NCBI GenBank assembly: GCA_902793465.1
Contig: CADBDT010000004.1
Coordinates: forward strand, 1 to 64,000
DNA length: 64,000 nt
DNA from: an uncultured Coriobacteriaceae bacterium
GTDB lineage: Bacteria > Actinomycetota > Coriobacteriia > Coriobacteriales > Atopobiaceae
Direction of reading: 5' to 3'
In this document: piece after piece, positions 37,901 through 49,326 of the stretch
Layout of the letters: the number at the start of each line of letters is the position of its first letter
Position numbering within the stretch: position 1 is the first letter of the stretch
Notes under the pieces: model-generated
What the model was told of the DNA's origin: nothing
The model's database searches: none
The model's input: only the letters and a program-made list of their open reading frames with translations
Made by a program: the position numbers and the translations under genes

Positions 37901-40900
37901 AGGCGAGACCATTGTTCTCGACGGCAATGTTATGGCAATGGAGGGCGACACGCGCCTGATCGTGGAAGATGGAAAGAACATAACCATCGACCTCAACGGA
38001 AAGCAGCTCCACAGGAACGCCAGCGAGCCCGAGGACAGCGATGGCCGCGTGCTCGAAGTGGATGACGATTCCACGCTTACCATCAAGGACAGCATTGGCG
38101 CTGGCATTATCCTTGGTGGTTATGCAAACAATGGCGGTGGCATCTACATCCACGAAGGCTCGACGGTCAACCTGCTTGGCGGTGCCGTTATGAACAATCG
38201 GGCGACCGAGGACGGCGGCGGCATCTACGTTGTCGGCACGCTCAATGCGTGCGGAGGCGTGGTGGCACGCAACATGGCCGGTGACAACGGCGGTGGCATC
38301 TACGTCGACGATGACGGCAACCTGAGCATGCAGAAGACCGTCGTCTCCAACAACACGTCGCACAACGAGGGAGGCGGCCTCGACATTCGCGCGGAGAGGG
38401 ACGGCATAACCCTAACGCAGTGCCAGATTAGGGACAACAAGGCAGAGGACGACCATGGCGGCGGCATCTTCCTCAGCGAATCCAGCCTGCTCCTTACGCT
38501 GCAGGACTGCGTGGTAGACAACAACCTTAGCGATGGAAGTCACGAGGGCGGCGGCATCTACGTCGACGATGGCCGGCTTGTCGTAAACGGCGGAACGATA
38601 TCCAGGAATCGTGCCAAAAACGGCGGCGGCATCTACAACGACGAGTGCGCCATCACTCTAGACGGCGTTACCCTCTCCGAAAACACGACGTACGACGACG
38701 GCAAGGGCGCCGGTATCTTTAACGGGGGCTCGTGCCAGACATCCGGATGCACCTTCAACGGCAATGCTGCCGAGGGCTTCGGTGGTGGTATCTACACCGA
38801 GGGCGACGACTACCTTACGGTAACCAACTGCACCTTCCAAAGCAACGAGTCCAAGGAGTCTTATGGTGGAGCCGTTTACGCCCATCGTGCGACCACCCTC
38901 ACCGGCTGTACCTTTACGGGCAACAAGGCGTACGTGTCGGGTGGTGGCCTGTACGTCGATTGCGACACCTCCGTTGTTGGCGGAACCTTTAGCCAAAACG
39001 AGGCGGTGAGCCATGGTGGCGCCATCTGCGTGAGCAACGACAGCACGTTGCGTTTGGACGGCAGCGGCGACCATCCCATAACCGTTACCAACAACGAGGG
39101 AACGTCGGGTGGCAGCGGCATCTTTGCGGCAGGGGGCAGCCATTACCTGAGTATGCAAGGCTCCGTAACGGTAAAAGACAACGTGAACGACGACTTCCGC
39201 ATGGAGGGGGACAAGTGCATAGACGTAGTCGGCAAGCTTGACGGATCGCAGGTTCGCATGACGCTCGAGCGCGATACCGGCGTCTTTACGATCAACTACT
39301 CAAACTTCGAGAGCGGCGTAGCACCGAGCACGTTCTTCTCTGCGAAGGTAGGTTACGCCGTGATACCTGCAGACCAGGAGGCGCAGATAGTGGCCTCCGA
39401 CTGGGTCCTGCTCCAAAAGATGATCGACGACGCCGCGGATGGCGCCACGATTACACTCGACCGCGACTGGAGGGCGGCGCCTCAGAACCTCGCGCTTTCC
39501 ATGCCGGCGGGAAAGAGCGTTACCATCGACCTCAACGGCCACACCATCGACCGTGCGAGGACGGAATACTCAGCGGGTGGCGAGGTCTTTAACGTGAGCG
39601 GCGGTCTTGTTATTACCGACACGAGCGAGGGCAAGGCGGGAAAGATCTGTGGCGGCTATGGCGACGGCGGCGGATTTGTTGTTGCAAATGGAGGCGCGAT
39701 CAGCCTTCAGGGCGGAAACATAACGGGCAACAGGGCAAAGGCAGGCGGCGGCGTTCTTGTTGCGCAAGGCGGCCAGCTCAACATGTCCGGCGGCTCCATA
39801 GCGGGCAACACCGTTGAGGGTGACGGCGGCGGCGTGCACTGCTCGGGCACGTTTGCGCTGACGGGCGGCCAAATAACGGGCAACGAGGCAAGTGGCAGTG
39901 GCGGCGGCGCATGGGTGGCCAACGGCTCCACCTTTAGTGTGGGCGGCAGTCCGAAAATCATCGACAATACCGCCTCTGTTGGCCGCAACCTCTATATGGC
40001 CTCCGAGGTCGTTATGGGCGTAACCCAAAAGCTTGAGAACGAGGCGCGCATAGACCTGGTGGCGCAAAGTCCCACCAGGGCGCTTACCTCGGGGCTTACT
40101 AATAGTGGAAGCGCCGATGTGGCGCTCACCGTGTTTTCCTACGATGGGGTAACGACTGATCGCCTTGTTGTTCGCGATGGGGAGCTCTACGTAATCCAGC
40201 CCTCCTCCGAGGTTATGGTAGGTGACTGGGAAGCGCTGCAGAATGCCATAAACGACGACGCCAATCGCGACAAGGTCATCCGTCTTGCCAACGACATTAC
40301 GGCCGACGAGGACGACGATTGCCTGCTACTCGAAAATGGAAGAAATGTAATCGTGGACCTCAACGGACACGCGCTCGACCGCCATTTGGACGACGATGAC
40401 GACGACGGCCACGTGTTCTGGATTACGGGCGGCTCTACGCTCACCATCAAAGATACCGCAGGCACGGGTCGCGTTACCGGCGGCTACGCCGAGCATGGTG
40501 GTGCCATCAACATACAAGAGGGAAGCACCTGCAACGTGGAGGGCGGCACATTTACGGGCAACCGTGCGAGCGAGGAGGGCGGCGCCTTCTTCGTGTACGG
40601 TACGCTCAACATGACGGGCGGCACAATAACGCGCAACTCCACCCCGTCCGGTGGCGGCATCTTCGTGCACGAGAACGGCACCATTAACCTCACCAATGTT
40701 ATCCTCGTAAGCAACGAGGCAAACAAGTGGGGCGGCGGCGCCATAAACAACAAGGGCAACGCCACGCTTACCAACTGCGTAATCAAGGAAAACTGGGCCG
40801 ACAACGAGGGTGGCGCCATATACAACGGCGACAAGAGCCTCGTTATAAACAACTGCACCATTACACAGAACTCCTCCAGCGCTGGCGGCGGCTTGTGCTG

Positions 40901-43900
40901 CTATGGCACGACCACCATTACCGACACGACGATTTCCAACAACTACGGCGACGACTACGGCGGAGGCCTCTGCACGCGCGGCGTCGTGACCATTACCGGC
41001 GGTACCATTGCGAACAACGTGGGCAAGGCGGATGGTGGCGGCATCTACAACTTGGGTGGCCTTCTTACCGTTAGCGGCACCACCCTTACTGGCAACAGCA
41101 CCGAAGCCGGTGGCGGCGCCCTCAACAACAAGGGCACGGCTACGCTCACCTCGTGCACGCTCAATGGCAGCCACTCCAACATGGAAGGCGGGTGCATCTA
41201 CGCCGGCGTGGATTCCGGCACGACCGTAGACGGCTGCACGCTGCAGGGCAACTCGGCTGGCAAGGACGGTGGCGCCATTGCCGCCTGTGGCGTAATGGAG
41301 GTCAAGAACTCCACGATAACGCAGAACACGACCGACGGCGGTGGCGGTGGCGTGTATTCCAACGGCGACACCACCATAGCCAACACGAAGATTTCCGAGA
41401 ACAGCGCAAAGGAGTCGGGTGGCGCACTGCTTGCCCGCACGCGCACGATCACGCTGGATAGCGTTACTGCCACAAAGAATGCCGCGAGCAGCCTTGGCGG
41501 CGGACTTATGGTAGAGGGTGGCTCGGATGCCGTCGTAATAAAGGGCAAGGTCGTTATGAAGGAAAACGAGGGGAGTGGGGACGCCTATCTTAGCGACGGA
41601 AAGGTCTTTACTCTTGGTGCGGCACTCCAAAACGATGCGAATGCCCCTATTTTTGGCGTGCGCACCCAAAACGGCCTTGGCGTTGTGTTTACCAGCGGAT
41701 ACGCACAGAACAACCCCAGCACGGATCCCGCTTCCTTCTTCTTCTCCAACGACGGCTACACGGTCTACCTCGAGGGGTCCGAGGTCTCCACAAAAAAGGA
41801 CGCGATTGACGCCAACCCCTTTATCGATGCGGGCAGCCAGGTAAACGGCAACGTGGACCAGCTTACGGGAGTCGACTGGATGAGCGGCCTTTCCGGCGAG
41901 CGTCGCCTTAACGAGATCAACCTGCCTGGTACCCACGACTCTGGCACCAAGGAGGTCCAAGGCAACCTGAGCACTGGCAAACTCGCGGAATACTGCGAGC
42001 TTGGCGGTGCGGCTCTTGGCTTCCTTCTTGGCACCGCCACTCTGGGCATCGGGGGAGGCGTGGTCTTCGGGCTTCTGGGTAGCGACGTATTGGCAGAGGA
42101 CATCAACGACTATGCAACCAAGTTTGCATATTGCCAAACGCGATACATCGACGAACAGTTGGAGGACGGCATACGCTGCCTGGACATTCGCCTGAACACA
42201 TACTACGTGGAGCCGGGCTGGCCCGTTAGGCCAAAGCAAGACAACGGCGAGGACCTCTACCTATGCCACGGCAAGGACGATACGGGCGGTACCTACTTTG
42301 CCATGGATCGGCGCAACGGCGACGAGTACCTAACCTTTAGGAAGGTCCTCTCGTGGATCAAGGCGTTTTTGGAGGAGCATCCCACCGAGACCATCATGAT
42401 GAACACGCAGGTAGAGAGCGTGGACGACGTGTACGACGAGGCCATGGCCCGCATTAGGAAGCACCTGCGCGAGGAGCTTGCCACGCAGATAAACCCGTCC
42501 ACGGGCAAGCCCTACCTGTACATGGAGGACGGCGTCTTTGGCAGAAGATACACCGAGTACCCCGAGCTCAAGAACTGTCGTGGCCAGGTGGTGCTCGAGT
42601 GTGGCGACAGCGAGGCAGAGATTCTGGGCGGCCTGGTCAAGGGCGTGGGCCTCTCTGGGGTCGAGTCTCCCGAGGGTGACTACAAAGACAATGCCCCCGC
42701 AAAGATAAGGAACCTAAGGAAGTTCTTCTCCGACCATGGATACAACGACTTGCCGCGTACCGCGCAGGATTTTATCGACTACCTGTACTCCGTGGGCCTC
42801 AACGGTACGGATTCTCGCACGATTCCCGAGATAACGCCTCTCGAGATAGCCAAGGACGTGCTAGAGGTCATGTTTGGCGAGGACGGGCTTGTTATAGACA
42901 AGGCGGGCAAATACATTGGCCTTATAAACATGGACGGCGAGAACGCCGAGTACAGCAAGAACGTTTGGTCTTCGAACTTCTTCGATGCGAAGGAATACTG
43001 TACCGTAACCGTAAAGAACGGCCTTGCGGACGAGATTACGAAGACCTATACCGTTGAGTACGGAACCCTGATTCCCATACCAGAGTGCATCTTTGACAAC
43101 CCAAACGCCGAAGGCAAGTACTTCAAGACCTGGGAAGGTAAGATAGATAACTCGGTTTCGGGCAACACGTGGTACTGCGATCCTGGCGAGTCGTATGGCA
43201 TTATTGCCAACACGACGTTTACGGCGTTGTGGGACGAGCAACCGTACACGTCGACGAGTGTCTTGTGGCGCGATGGCGGCAACAAGGACGGCCTGCGTCT
43301 GGCGGACAAGCTTACGATCAAGGTTCGCGGCAGCGATGGCAGCCAGACGCCCGTGGATGTAATGGCTGCAAAGAACTGGAAGGTGTCGATTCCCGGCGAC
43401 ATAAAGCCCGACGACATTACCGTGGACTGGGATCGCATTGGGGAGGACACGGACGGCCAATATGCATGCGAGGTTCGCAACCGAGAGGGTGGTTCTGGCA
43501 TCGTAATAGAGCTCACGCATACGCCGCAGAAGAACATCCAGGCCAAGGGTACTGTCAATTGGGTGGACAACGACGATGCGGGAGGCAAGCGGCCCAGCAA
43601 CGTAACGGTCCACCTTCTGGCCGACAGCCGCGTGGTCGATTCCACGACGATTGATGCCAAGAGCGGTTGGAAATGGGACTTTGGCGAGCGTCCGGCCTAT
43701 GTGGACGGCCAGGAGGTCTACTACAGCGTGGAAGAGGATCCGATTGAAGGGTATGACACCTACACCAAGGGATTCGATATTACAAACGTGCTGGGCGGCG
43801 CAAAGGTCTCTACCGAAATTCGGGGACTGGTTCGCTGGGTCGACCACGACAATGCGGGGAACAGCCGCCCCAAAAACGTGACCATCAACCTGCTGAAGGA

Positions 43901-45953
43901 CGGAAAACAGATTGACAAGCAGGTGGTTTCTCGCGACGCGCAAGGCCACTGGATAATTAGCTTCGAGGTGCCGGGCACCACCGACGAGAACGACTACACC
44001 ATTACGGAGGACGCGGTAGAGGGATACGCTACAGTAATCCGCTCTGCGGAGGAGACGGGTGGCCTGTGGCTTGTGACCAACGTTCTAGAGAATCACGAGC
44101 ATCAAAGAGAGACATTGTCGTCCGTCGTGGCGCAGCCTACGTGCACGCAAAAAGGCCTGCGTAAAACAATCGAGTGCTGCGAGGAGTGCGGCGAGATCTT
44201 CTTGAACAAGAAAGAGGACGTTCCCGCGACTGGGCACGACTGGGACGACTGGCAAACGCTCATCGACGCCACGGAAGTGCATGCGGGCCTCGAGACCCGG
44301 TATTGCAAGAACGACAAGTCGCACGTGCAGACGAGAATTATCCCCAAGACGGGGCACGATCATACGCTTGTAAAGGTCGATGCCAAGGCGGCCACCTGTA
44401 CCGAGGATGGCAACATTGAGTACTGGACGTGCGCGGGAGGCAACGATCCCTGCGGCATGTGCTTTGAGGACGAAGCCGCAACTAAGTGGATCCACCAAGA
44501 GGGAACCGTCGTCCACGCGCTCGGCCACGAGTGGGGAGAGTGGGAGGTAACGCAGGAGCCCACCGAGCTGACCTGGGGCACCGAGCGACGGGTATGCGCT
44601 CACAACGCGGCTCACGTGGTGGTTCGCGTGATACCCAAGACAGGGCATGCACACGGTCTTAAGCATGTGAAGGCCAAGGCCGCAACCTGCACGGAGGACG
44701 GAAATGTTGAGTACTGGCAGTGCGCGGAAGGAAAAGACCCCTGCGGGATGTACTTCTTGGACGCGATGGGCACGGAATGGGTCCACCAGGAGGGCACCGT
44801 CGCTCACGCGACCGGTCACGACTGGGGCACGTGGCGCATAACGAAGGCGCCTTCGGAAAGCGAGGAGGGCGAGGAAGTGCGCGTGTGCCATAACGATCCG
44901 TCGCACATCCAGACGCGTAAGATCCCCAAGGTCGGCCACGTTCATGCGCTCACGAAGGTGAAGGCAAAGCCTGCCACATGCACCGAGAACGGAAACATTG
45001 AGTATTGGGAGTGCACGGGAGGAGAAAGCCCCTGCGGAATGCGCTTTAAGGACGCCGGAGGCGTCGAATGGGTGCACGACGAAGGCGTGGTTATCCATGC
45101 GCTCGGCCACGAGTGGGGCGAGGCCACCTATGCATGGAGCGACAACGACACAAAGGTAACGGCAACGCGTGTGTGTCTGCGCGATTCGTCGCACAAAGAT
45201 CAGGAGACGGTGGCGGCGGGCAAGGTGGAGTACGTGCTGCCAACCTGCACGCAGCCTGGCAAGACGCTTGTTACGTCCCAGCTCTTCACAAAGAACGGAT
45301 TCGTGCCGCAGTCGAAGCAAGGTCCGGATGTGCCGGCGCTCGGCCACGAGTGGGGCGAGTGGAAGGTCACAAAGCCAGCCACCGAGACCGAAGAGGGCGA
45401 GGAAGCGCGTACGTGCGCCCGCTGCGGAGAGACCGAGACGTGCGCCATACCTGCCAAGGCTGTCTATCGCTACGTCGGTCCCGAAGGGCAGTCGTGGACG
45501 AGGGGCGGCATTACGGCGCTCCAGTTCACGTTCAAACGATCGTTCAAGGACGAGCTTACGTTCGGGCTCTTTGCGGGCATTCAGGTTGACGGCAAGACGG
45601 TTCCGCAAAAGGACGCGTCCGGCAAAGTAAACTACGAGGCGCAAGCGGGCAGTCTTGTTCTGAGGCTGCAGCCGTCGTACTTGGAGTCGCTTGCCGTGGG
45701 CAGCCATACGGTGACGGCGGTCTTCGAGGACGGCAGTGCCTCTGCCGAATTTGTCGTTAAGGCGGCGTCGCCGAAAGACAAGGACAACAAGGACAACCCG
45801 TCCGGCGGTTCTGTGACCAGCGCGCAAAGCACAAGGATCAGCACGCCCAAGACAGGCGACGCGACTTCCGCTGTTGCGGTTGTTGCCATGGCTGTTGCCG
45901 GCGCCCTGGCGCTTGTTGCATCCGCGATTGCAAGAAGAAGGCGCAAGGCGTGA
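35000..45953 (+). CDS. giant cell-wall surface protein with beta-helix, PI-PLC, Cna-B and sortase signal; frameshifted near N terminus
   Basis: About 3,650 residues if the frame is restored. The first part (35000-35138) encodes a signal peptide (MKTLKKATCVFLSFLLAIS) and runs into stop at 35200; the main frame has no start with a good ribosome site. Removing one G from the G5 tract at 35134-35138 joins them smoothly (TDEG/SVKPSQN). Order: Asn/Ser-rich linker; five modules, each opening with a WxxLQxAI segment (near 35463, 36677, 37858, 39399, 40217) and filled with GGGIY/ITGN turns typical of right-handed beta-helices; a PI-PLC X domain (about 41880-42960; His in LPGTHDSG and LCHGK); InlB-like and Cna-B-like beta domains (to 44090); Cys-rich HxHxxxKVxA...C repeats (to 45450); and the sortase motif TPKTGD, hydrophobic helix and RRRRK tail. 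A wall-anchored adhesin with a possible enzymatic domain. Confidence 0.82.
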
Positions 45954-46060
45954 GGTGCCGTCAGGGGATACTCCCCATCGGGTACATCGCGAGTAGGCCG
46001 TTCCCCTACGCGGAGAACTCTTCGCGATGTACCCGTAGGGGAGTATCCCCTGACGGCACC
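45954..46060. terminator. class B repeat B4 after the surface protein gene
   Basis: Arms 45954-45991 and 46023-46060 are fully complementary (38 bp). Outer arm is GGTGCCGTCAGGGG, inner core ATACTCCCCATCGGGTACAT. It starts immediately after the stop codon and can terminate transcription; the loop differs from those of B2 and B3. Confidence 0.9.
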
Positions 46061-46086
46061 CACTGGCCATAAGAAAGGAGCACTAC

Positions 46087-46470
46087 ATGAGAATCGAGCA
46101 CGTGGCGCTGTGGGTGGAGGACCTGGAGCGGGCAAGGCAGTGGTGGACTACATACTTTGGTGCGGTATCGGGAGACGAGTACGTTAATGCCGCGGGGTTC
46201 CACTCGTACTTTCTAACTTTCCCAGATGACGGAGCTCGGCTGGAGCTCATGTGGGACGGTACGCAGCATGCCAACACGGAGGACCGCCCACACGACGGGT
46301 ATGGTCATGTGGCGTTCTCGGTTGGCTCGGCTGCCGAGGTCGACCGTCTTACGGCACGGCTCGTGGCAGACGGCTTTCGCTGCGTAAGCGGCCCGCGTAC
46401 CACCGGCGACGGCTACTACGAGAGCTGCGTGCTCGATGCAGAGGGCAACCGCGTGGAGATAACCGTCTAA
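46087..46470 (+). CDS. VOC-family (glyoxalase-like) protein
   Basis: 127 residues, a single two-module vicinal-oxygen-chelate domain: RIEHVALWVEDLERARQWW at the N terminus, GHVAFSV in the middle, and the closing YYESCVLDAEGNRVEI. Potential metal ligands are His5, Glu54 (ARLELMW), His74 and Glu124. Members include glyoxalase I, dioxygenases and resistance proteins; nothing here distinguishes them. AAAGGAG sits six bases before the ATG. It is alone between the class B4 and A6 repeats. Confidence 0.85.
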   Translation: MRIEHVALWVEDLERARQWWTTYFGAVSGDEYVNAAGFHSYFLTFPDDGARLELMWDGTQHANTEDRPHDGYGHVAFSVGSAAEVDRLTARLVADGFRCVSGPRTTGDGYYESCVLDAEGNRVEITV

Positions 46471-46567
46471 CCTATCAATGGGGAGTACCCCCCTTGATTG
46501 GTGCCAACCGAAAGGGAGTACCCCCCTTGATTGGTACCAACCGAAAGGGAGTACCCCCTTGATTGGG
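46471..46567. repeat. class A repeat A6, three tandem units
   Basis: Three direct class A units starting at the VOC stop codon. The first begins CCTATCAATGGGGAGTACCC, the others CCAACCGAAAGGGAGTACCC. It is the only locus with three units and lies before the ABC-transporter operon. Confidence 0.88.
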
Positions 46568-46750
46568 ACGACCCGCTATTCGGAAGTCGCCCCGCTTGTG
46601 GGTATGCCCATGTAGCTTAGCATGCTGCCTCCCGCAAGTGTTTAGTATACTCGTTCGCCGCATCACAGAATGTCAGGCACCCCGTGATGTTTTTGGTATT
46701 ATCGACCTCAAAGAACGCTAGACAGAACAGACGGGAGATAGGGGATTCGC

Positions 46751-47476
46751 ATGATAGAGCTCAGTCATGTTTCCAAGACATATGCGGGAAAGGAGGTCAA
46801 GGCCGTAGACGATCTTACGTGGACCGTGGAGGACGGCAAGATTACCGGCTTCTTTGGACCCAACGGTGCAGGCAAGTCCACCACCCTCAAGATGATTTGC
46901 GGTGTTAACTCCGTGGACGAGGGCACGATTAAGATTAACGGTCACGACATCGTGACCGACGGTATTGAGGCCAAGCGCCAGTTTGCCTACGTTCCGGACG
47001 ACCCCGACCGCTTTCTGCGTCTTACCGGTATTGAGTACCTAACCTTTATGGCCGACGTCTACGGTACGCCTGCCCAGACGCGCGAGTCGTTTATTGAGGA
47101 TTACGCCAAGCGCTTCGAGATCTACGACGCCCTAAGCTCGCGCATTTCCGACTACTCCCACGGCATGCGTCAGAAGGTGCATGTTTTGGGAGCGCTTATC
47201 CACGAGCCCAGCGTGTGGATTCTGGACGAGCCCATGCTGGGACTTGATCCCAAGGGCGCCTACGAGCTCAAGGAAATGATGCGCGAGCATGCGGGGCGTG
47301 GTAACTCCGTGCTCTTTAGCACCCACGTGCTCGAGACGGCAGACCAGCTGTGTGACTCCGTGTGCATTATTGCGCATGGGCACAAGCTCTTTGAGGGCAC
47401 GCTCGACGAGCTTAAGGCGGCACATCCCGCTTCGAGCCTCGAGCAGATCTTCCTGGAGATGACGGCAGATGAATAG
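46751..47476 (+). CDS. ABC transporter ATP-binding protein
   Basis: 241 residues. Walker A is GPNGAGKST, the Walker B is VWILDEPMLGLDP, the signature segment reads YSHGMRQK (a relaxed LSGGQ) and the H-loop is LFSTHVLE. It pairs with the membrane protein encoded by the next gene, whose start overlaps its stop by eight bases, so they form one exporter. Cargo is unknown; short bicistronic exporters of this type often move antibiotics, lipids or peptides. GGGAGATAGGGG precedes the ATG. Confidence 0.9.
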   Translation: MIELSHVSKTYAGKEVKAVDDLTWTVEDGKITGFFGPNGAGKSTTLKMICGVNSVDEGTIKINGHDIVTDGIEAKRQFAYVPDDPDRFLRLTGIEYLTFMADVYGTPAQTRESFIEDYAKRFEIYDALSSRISDYSHGMRQKVHVLGALIHEPSVWILDEPMLGLDPKGAYELKEMMREHAGRGNSVLFSTHVLETADQLCDSVCIIAHGHKLFEGTLDELKAAHPASSLEQIFLEMTADE

Positions 47477-49121
47477 CATCCTTCTGCTCACGCGCTTGCA
47501 AATAACACAGGCGATCGGTGGGGTGCGCTCGGCCATCGAGAAGCGCACGGGTGCGAACGGAGCCATGGCAGGAACCGCGCTCATTGCTTTGCTGTTACTT
47601 GGCGGAATTGGCTGGTTTGGATACACGGCGTACGGTATGGTGGGCCAGTTTGGTCTTGCCAAGACCATCTACAACGTGCTCTTCTTGGCCTGTGGCTTGC
47701 TTACCTTTACGTTCTCGCTTCCTACCGTGCTTGGCTCGTTCTTTGGGTCGTCGGACATCAACGACCTCTTGCCGCTGCCCGTCTCTCCCTTTGCCATCGT
47801 GCTCTCCAAGGCACTGGGCGTGCTTACCGCCTCGTATCTGTGGACGTTCCTCTTTATTGCCGCACCACTGGCTGGCTGGGGCATAGCAGCAGGTGCGAGC
47901 ATGCGCTACTGGGTCGTGTACGTCCTTGCCGTTCTTTTGGCGCCGCTTATGCCCACGGCATATGCCGGAACGCTGTCCATCCTTATTGCCACCGTTTTTA
48001 AGCGTGTGCGCCGCAAGGATGCCATAACCACCCTTACCACGGTTCTTTCGCTTGGCATCTCGGTAGGACTGTACTTTGTTATAAACGGCCTAAACCTTAA
48101 GGCCGGCGTTGCGCAAGCGCTGGGCCAGATGTCTGCGGGCGTGGGTAGCGTTGTAATGGCGTTTCCTGCCTACGGGTTTGCCGTGTACGCCCTGGTGCAC
48201 GCCGATCCGTTGGGAACCTGGCTGTTCGTACTTATCTCACTTGCGTCGTTTGCCGTGTTCGTTGTGGTGGCCCGCGTGCTCTACATGCGCATAGTAACCT
48301 CGCTTTCTTCCGGGGCGGGCAAGGCCGAGGCATATGCGGGCAATGCGACCCACGAGCAGACCCCGGTGTTCAAGGCACTGCTTACCACCGAGTTCCACAA
48401 GGTTACGCGCAATTCCTCGGTGCTGCTCAACTACGTGGTCTACCCGCTTGTAATATCGCCGGCACTGTTTGGCGTCATGTTTATGACAAACTCGATGGGA
48501 GAGGTTATGAGCAAGATAGGCTCTCTTCCCGATGCCAGCCGGATTACAACGGGGGCTGCCCTTATTCTCCTCATGTTCTTTGCCACCCTGTGCACCTGCT
48601 CGAACAAGATTGCTGCAACTGGTGTTTCGCGTGAGGGTTCCAACTGGGTGCATATGAAGTTCATACCGGTGCCCATATCCACGCAGATCCTTGCAAAGGT
48701 CGTGTGCGGCTACGTTGTTAACTCCCTTATCGTGCTGGTGATAATGGGCGGTGGCAGCTTTATGATGATTACTCGGCTGCACGTGAGTCCTTTGCCTATG
48801 GTGTGCGGTGTGGTGCTTATGCTGGGCGCCGCGTGGCTTATGACCTGCGTTGGCGCTTGGAGCGAAAGTCGCAGGCCCAACGTGGAATGGGGTAACGACG
48901 GAGATGTTAACGTTAAGCAGCTCAAGTCGGGCGGCGCCGAGCTTCGCTCGATCCTTGTGGGACTCGTGTACACGTTGCTTCCGCTTCTGGTAACGCCCCT
49001 GGCAAACCTCGACCCCATGGTGTTCATGCCCGTAATATCCATCGTGGGTGTGGCCGCCGCCGTGGTGTTGGGACGCATGCTGCTTGCCACGGCAGCACGC
49101 AACGTGGAGGCGTTCGAATAG
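47469..49121 (+). CDS. ABC transporter permease
   Basis: 550 residues with about twelve hydrophobic helices in two blocks separated by a cytoplasmic stretch (KAEAYAGNATHEQTP, near residue 280). No soluble catalytic domain. The pattern is that of the ABC-2-like permeases that work with single ATPase partners. The start overlaps the ATPase gene by eight bases, forcing coupled translation. A 32-bp perfect palindrome follows. Confidence 0.85.
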   Translation: MNSILLLTRLQITQAIGGVRSAIEKRTGANGAMAGTALIALLLLGGIGWFGYTAYGMVGQFGLAKTIYNVLFLACGLLTFTFSLPTVLGSFFGSSDINDLLPLPVSPFAIVLSKALGVLTASYLWTFLFIAAPLAGWGIAAGASMRYWVVYVLAVLLAPLMPTAYAGTLSILIATVFKRVRRKDAITTLTTVLSLGISVGLYFVINGLNLKAGVAQALGQMSAGVGSVVMAFPAYGFAVYALVHADPLGTWLFVLISLASFAVFVVVARVLYMRIVTSLSSGAGKAEAYAGNATHEQTPVFKALLTTEFHKVTRNSSVLLNYVVYPLVISPALFGVMFMTNSMGEVMSKIGSLPDASRITTGAALILLMFFATLCTCSNKIAATGVSREGSNWVHMKFIPVPISTQILAKVVCGYVVNSLIVLVIMGGGSFMMITRLHVSPLPMVCGVVLMLGAAWLMTCVGAWSESRRPNVEWGNDGDVNVKQLKSGGAELRSILVGLVYTLLPLLVTPLANLDPMVFMPVISIVGVAAAVVLGRMLLATAARNVEAFE

Positions 49122-49142
49122 TCAGGCAGAGGACGGCAGGTA

Positions 49143-49291
49143 GCCGGGAACCATCCCGCACAAAGGCCGAAACCTTCCGGCGCCATGGACAAGCGCCGTG
49201 CTCAGACAGTCCTCGCTGCGCTGCGGAACTGCGCGCGGCTGCTTTCCATGGCGCCTCACGGTTTCGGCCTTTGTGCGGGATGGTTCCCGGC
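49143..49291. terminator. 32-bp perfect inverted repeat with nested inner stem
   Basis: Arms 49143-49174 and 49260-49291 are perfectly complementary (GCCGGGAACCATCCCGCA etc.). Inside lies a second dyad around GGCGCCATGG / CCATGGCGCC (about 49179-49188 and 49246-49255). It sits between the convergent permease and ABM genes and resembles class C in organisation (loop with GTGCTCAGACAG) but not in sequence. Confidence 0.85.
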
Positions 49292-49326
49292 TTCCTGCCT
49301 CGTATATACGGGCGAGCCGGGGCGGC

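Noticed and set aside
40326..42239. 637-codon antisense open frame in the giant surface gene
   Set aside because: Produced by repeated GGC/GCC-rich codons; low-complexity translation without a domain.
44085..46070. 661-codon antisense open frame in the C-terminal part of the same gene
   Set aside because: Mirror of the Cys-rich repeats and B4 element; no recognisable protein.
46471..46567. A6 as a CRISPR-like array
   Set aside because: Units are contiguous dyads without spacers of uniform length, and no cas genes are present.
46580..46750. tRNA-like or small RNA gene before the ABC transporter
   Set aside because: No cloverleaf with the required stems could be formed; no terminator.
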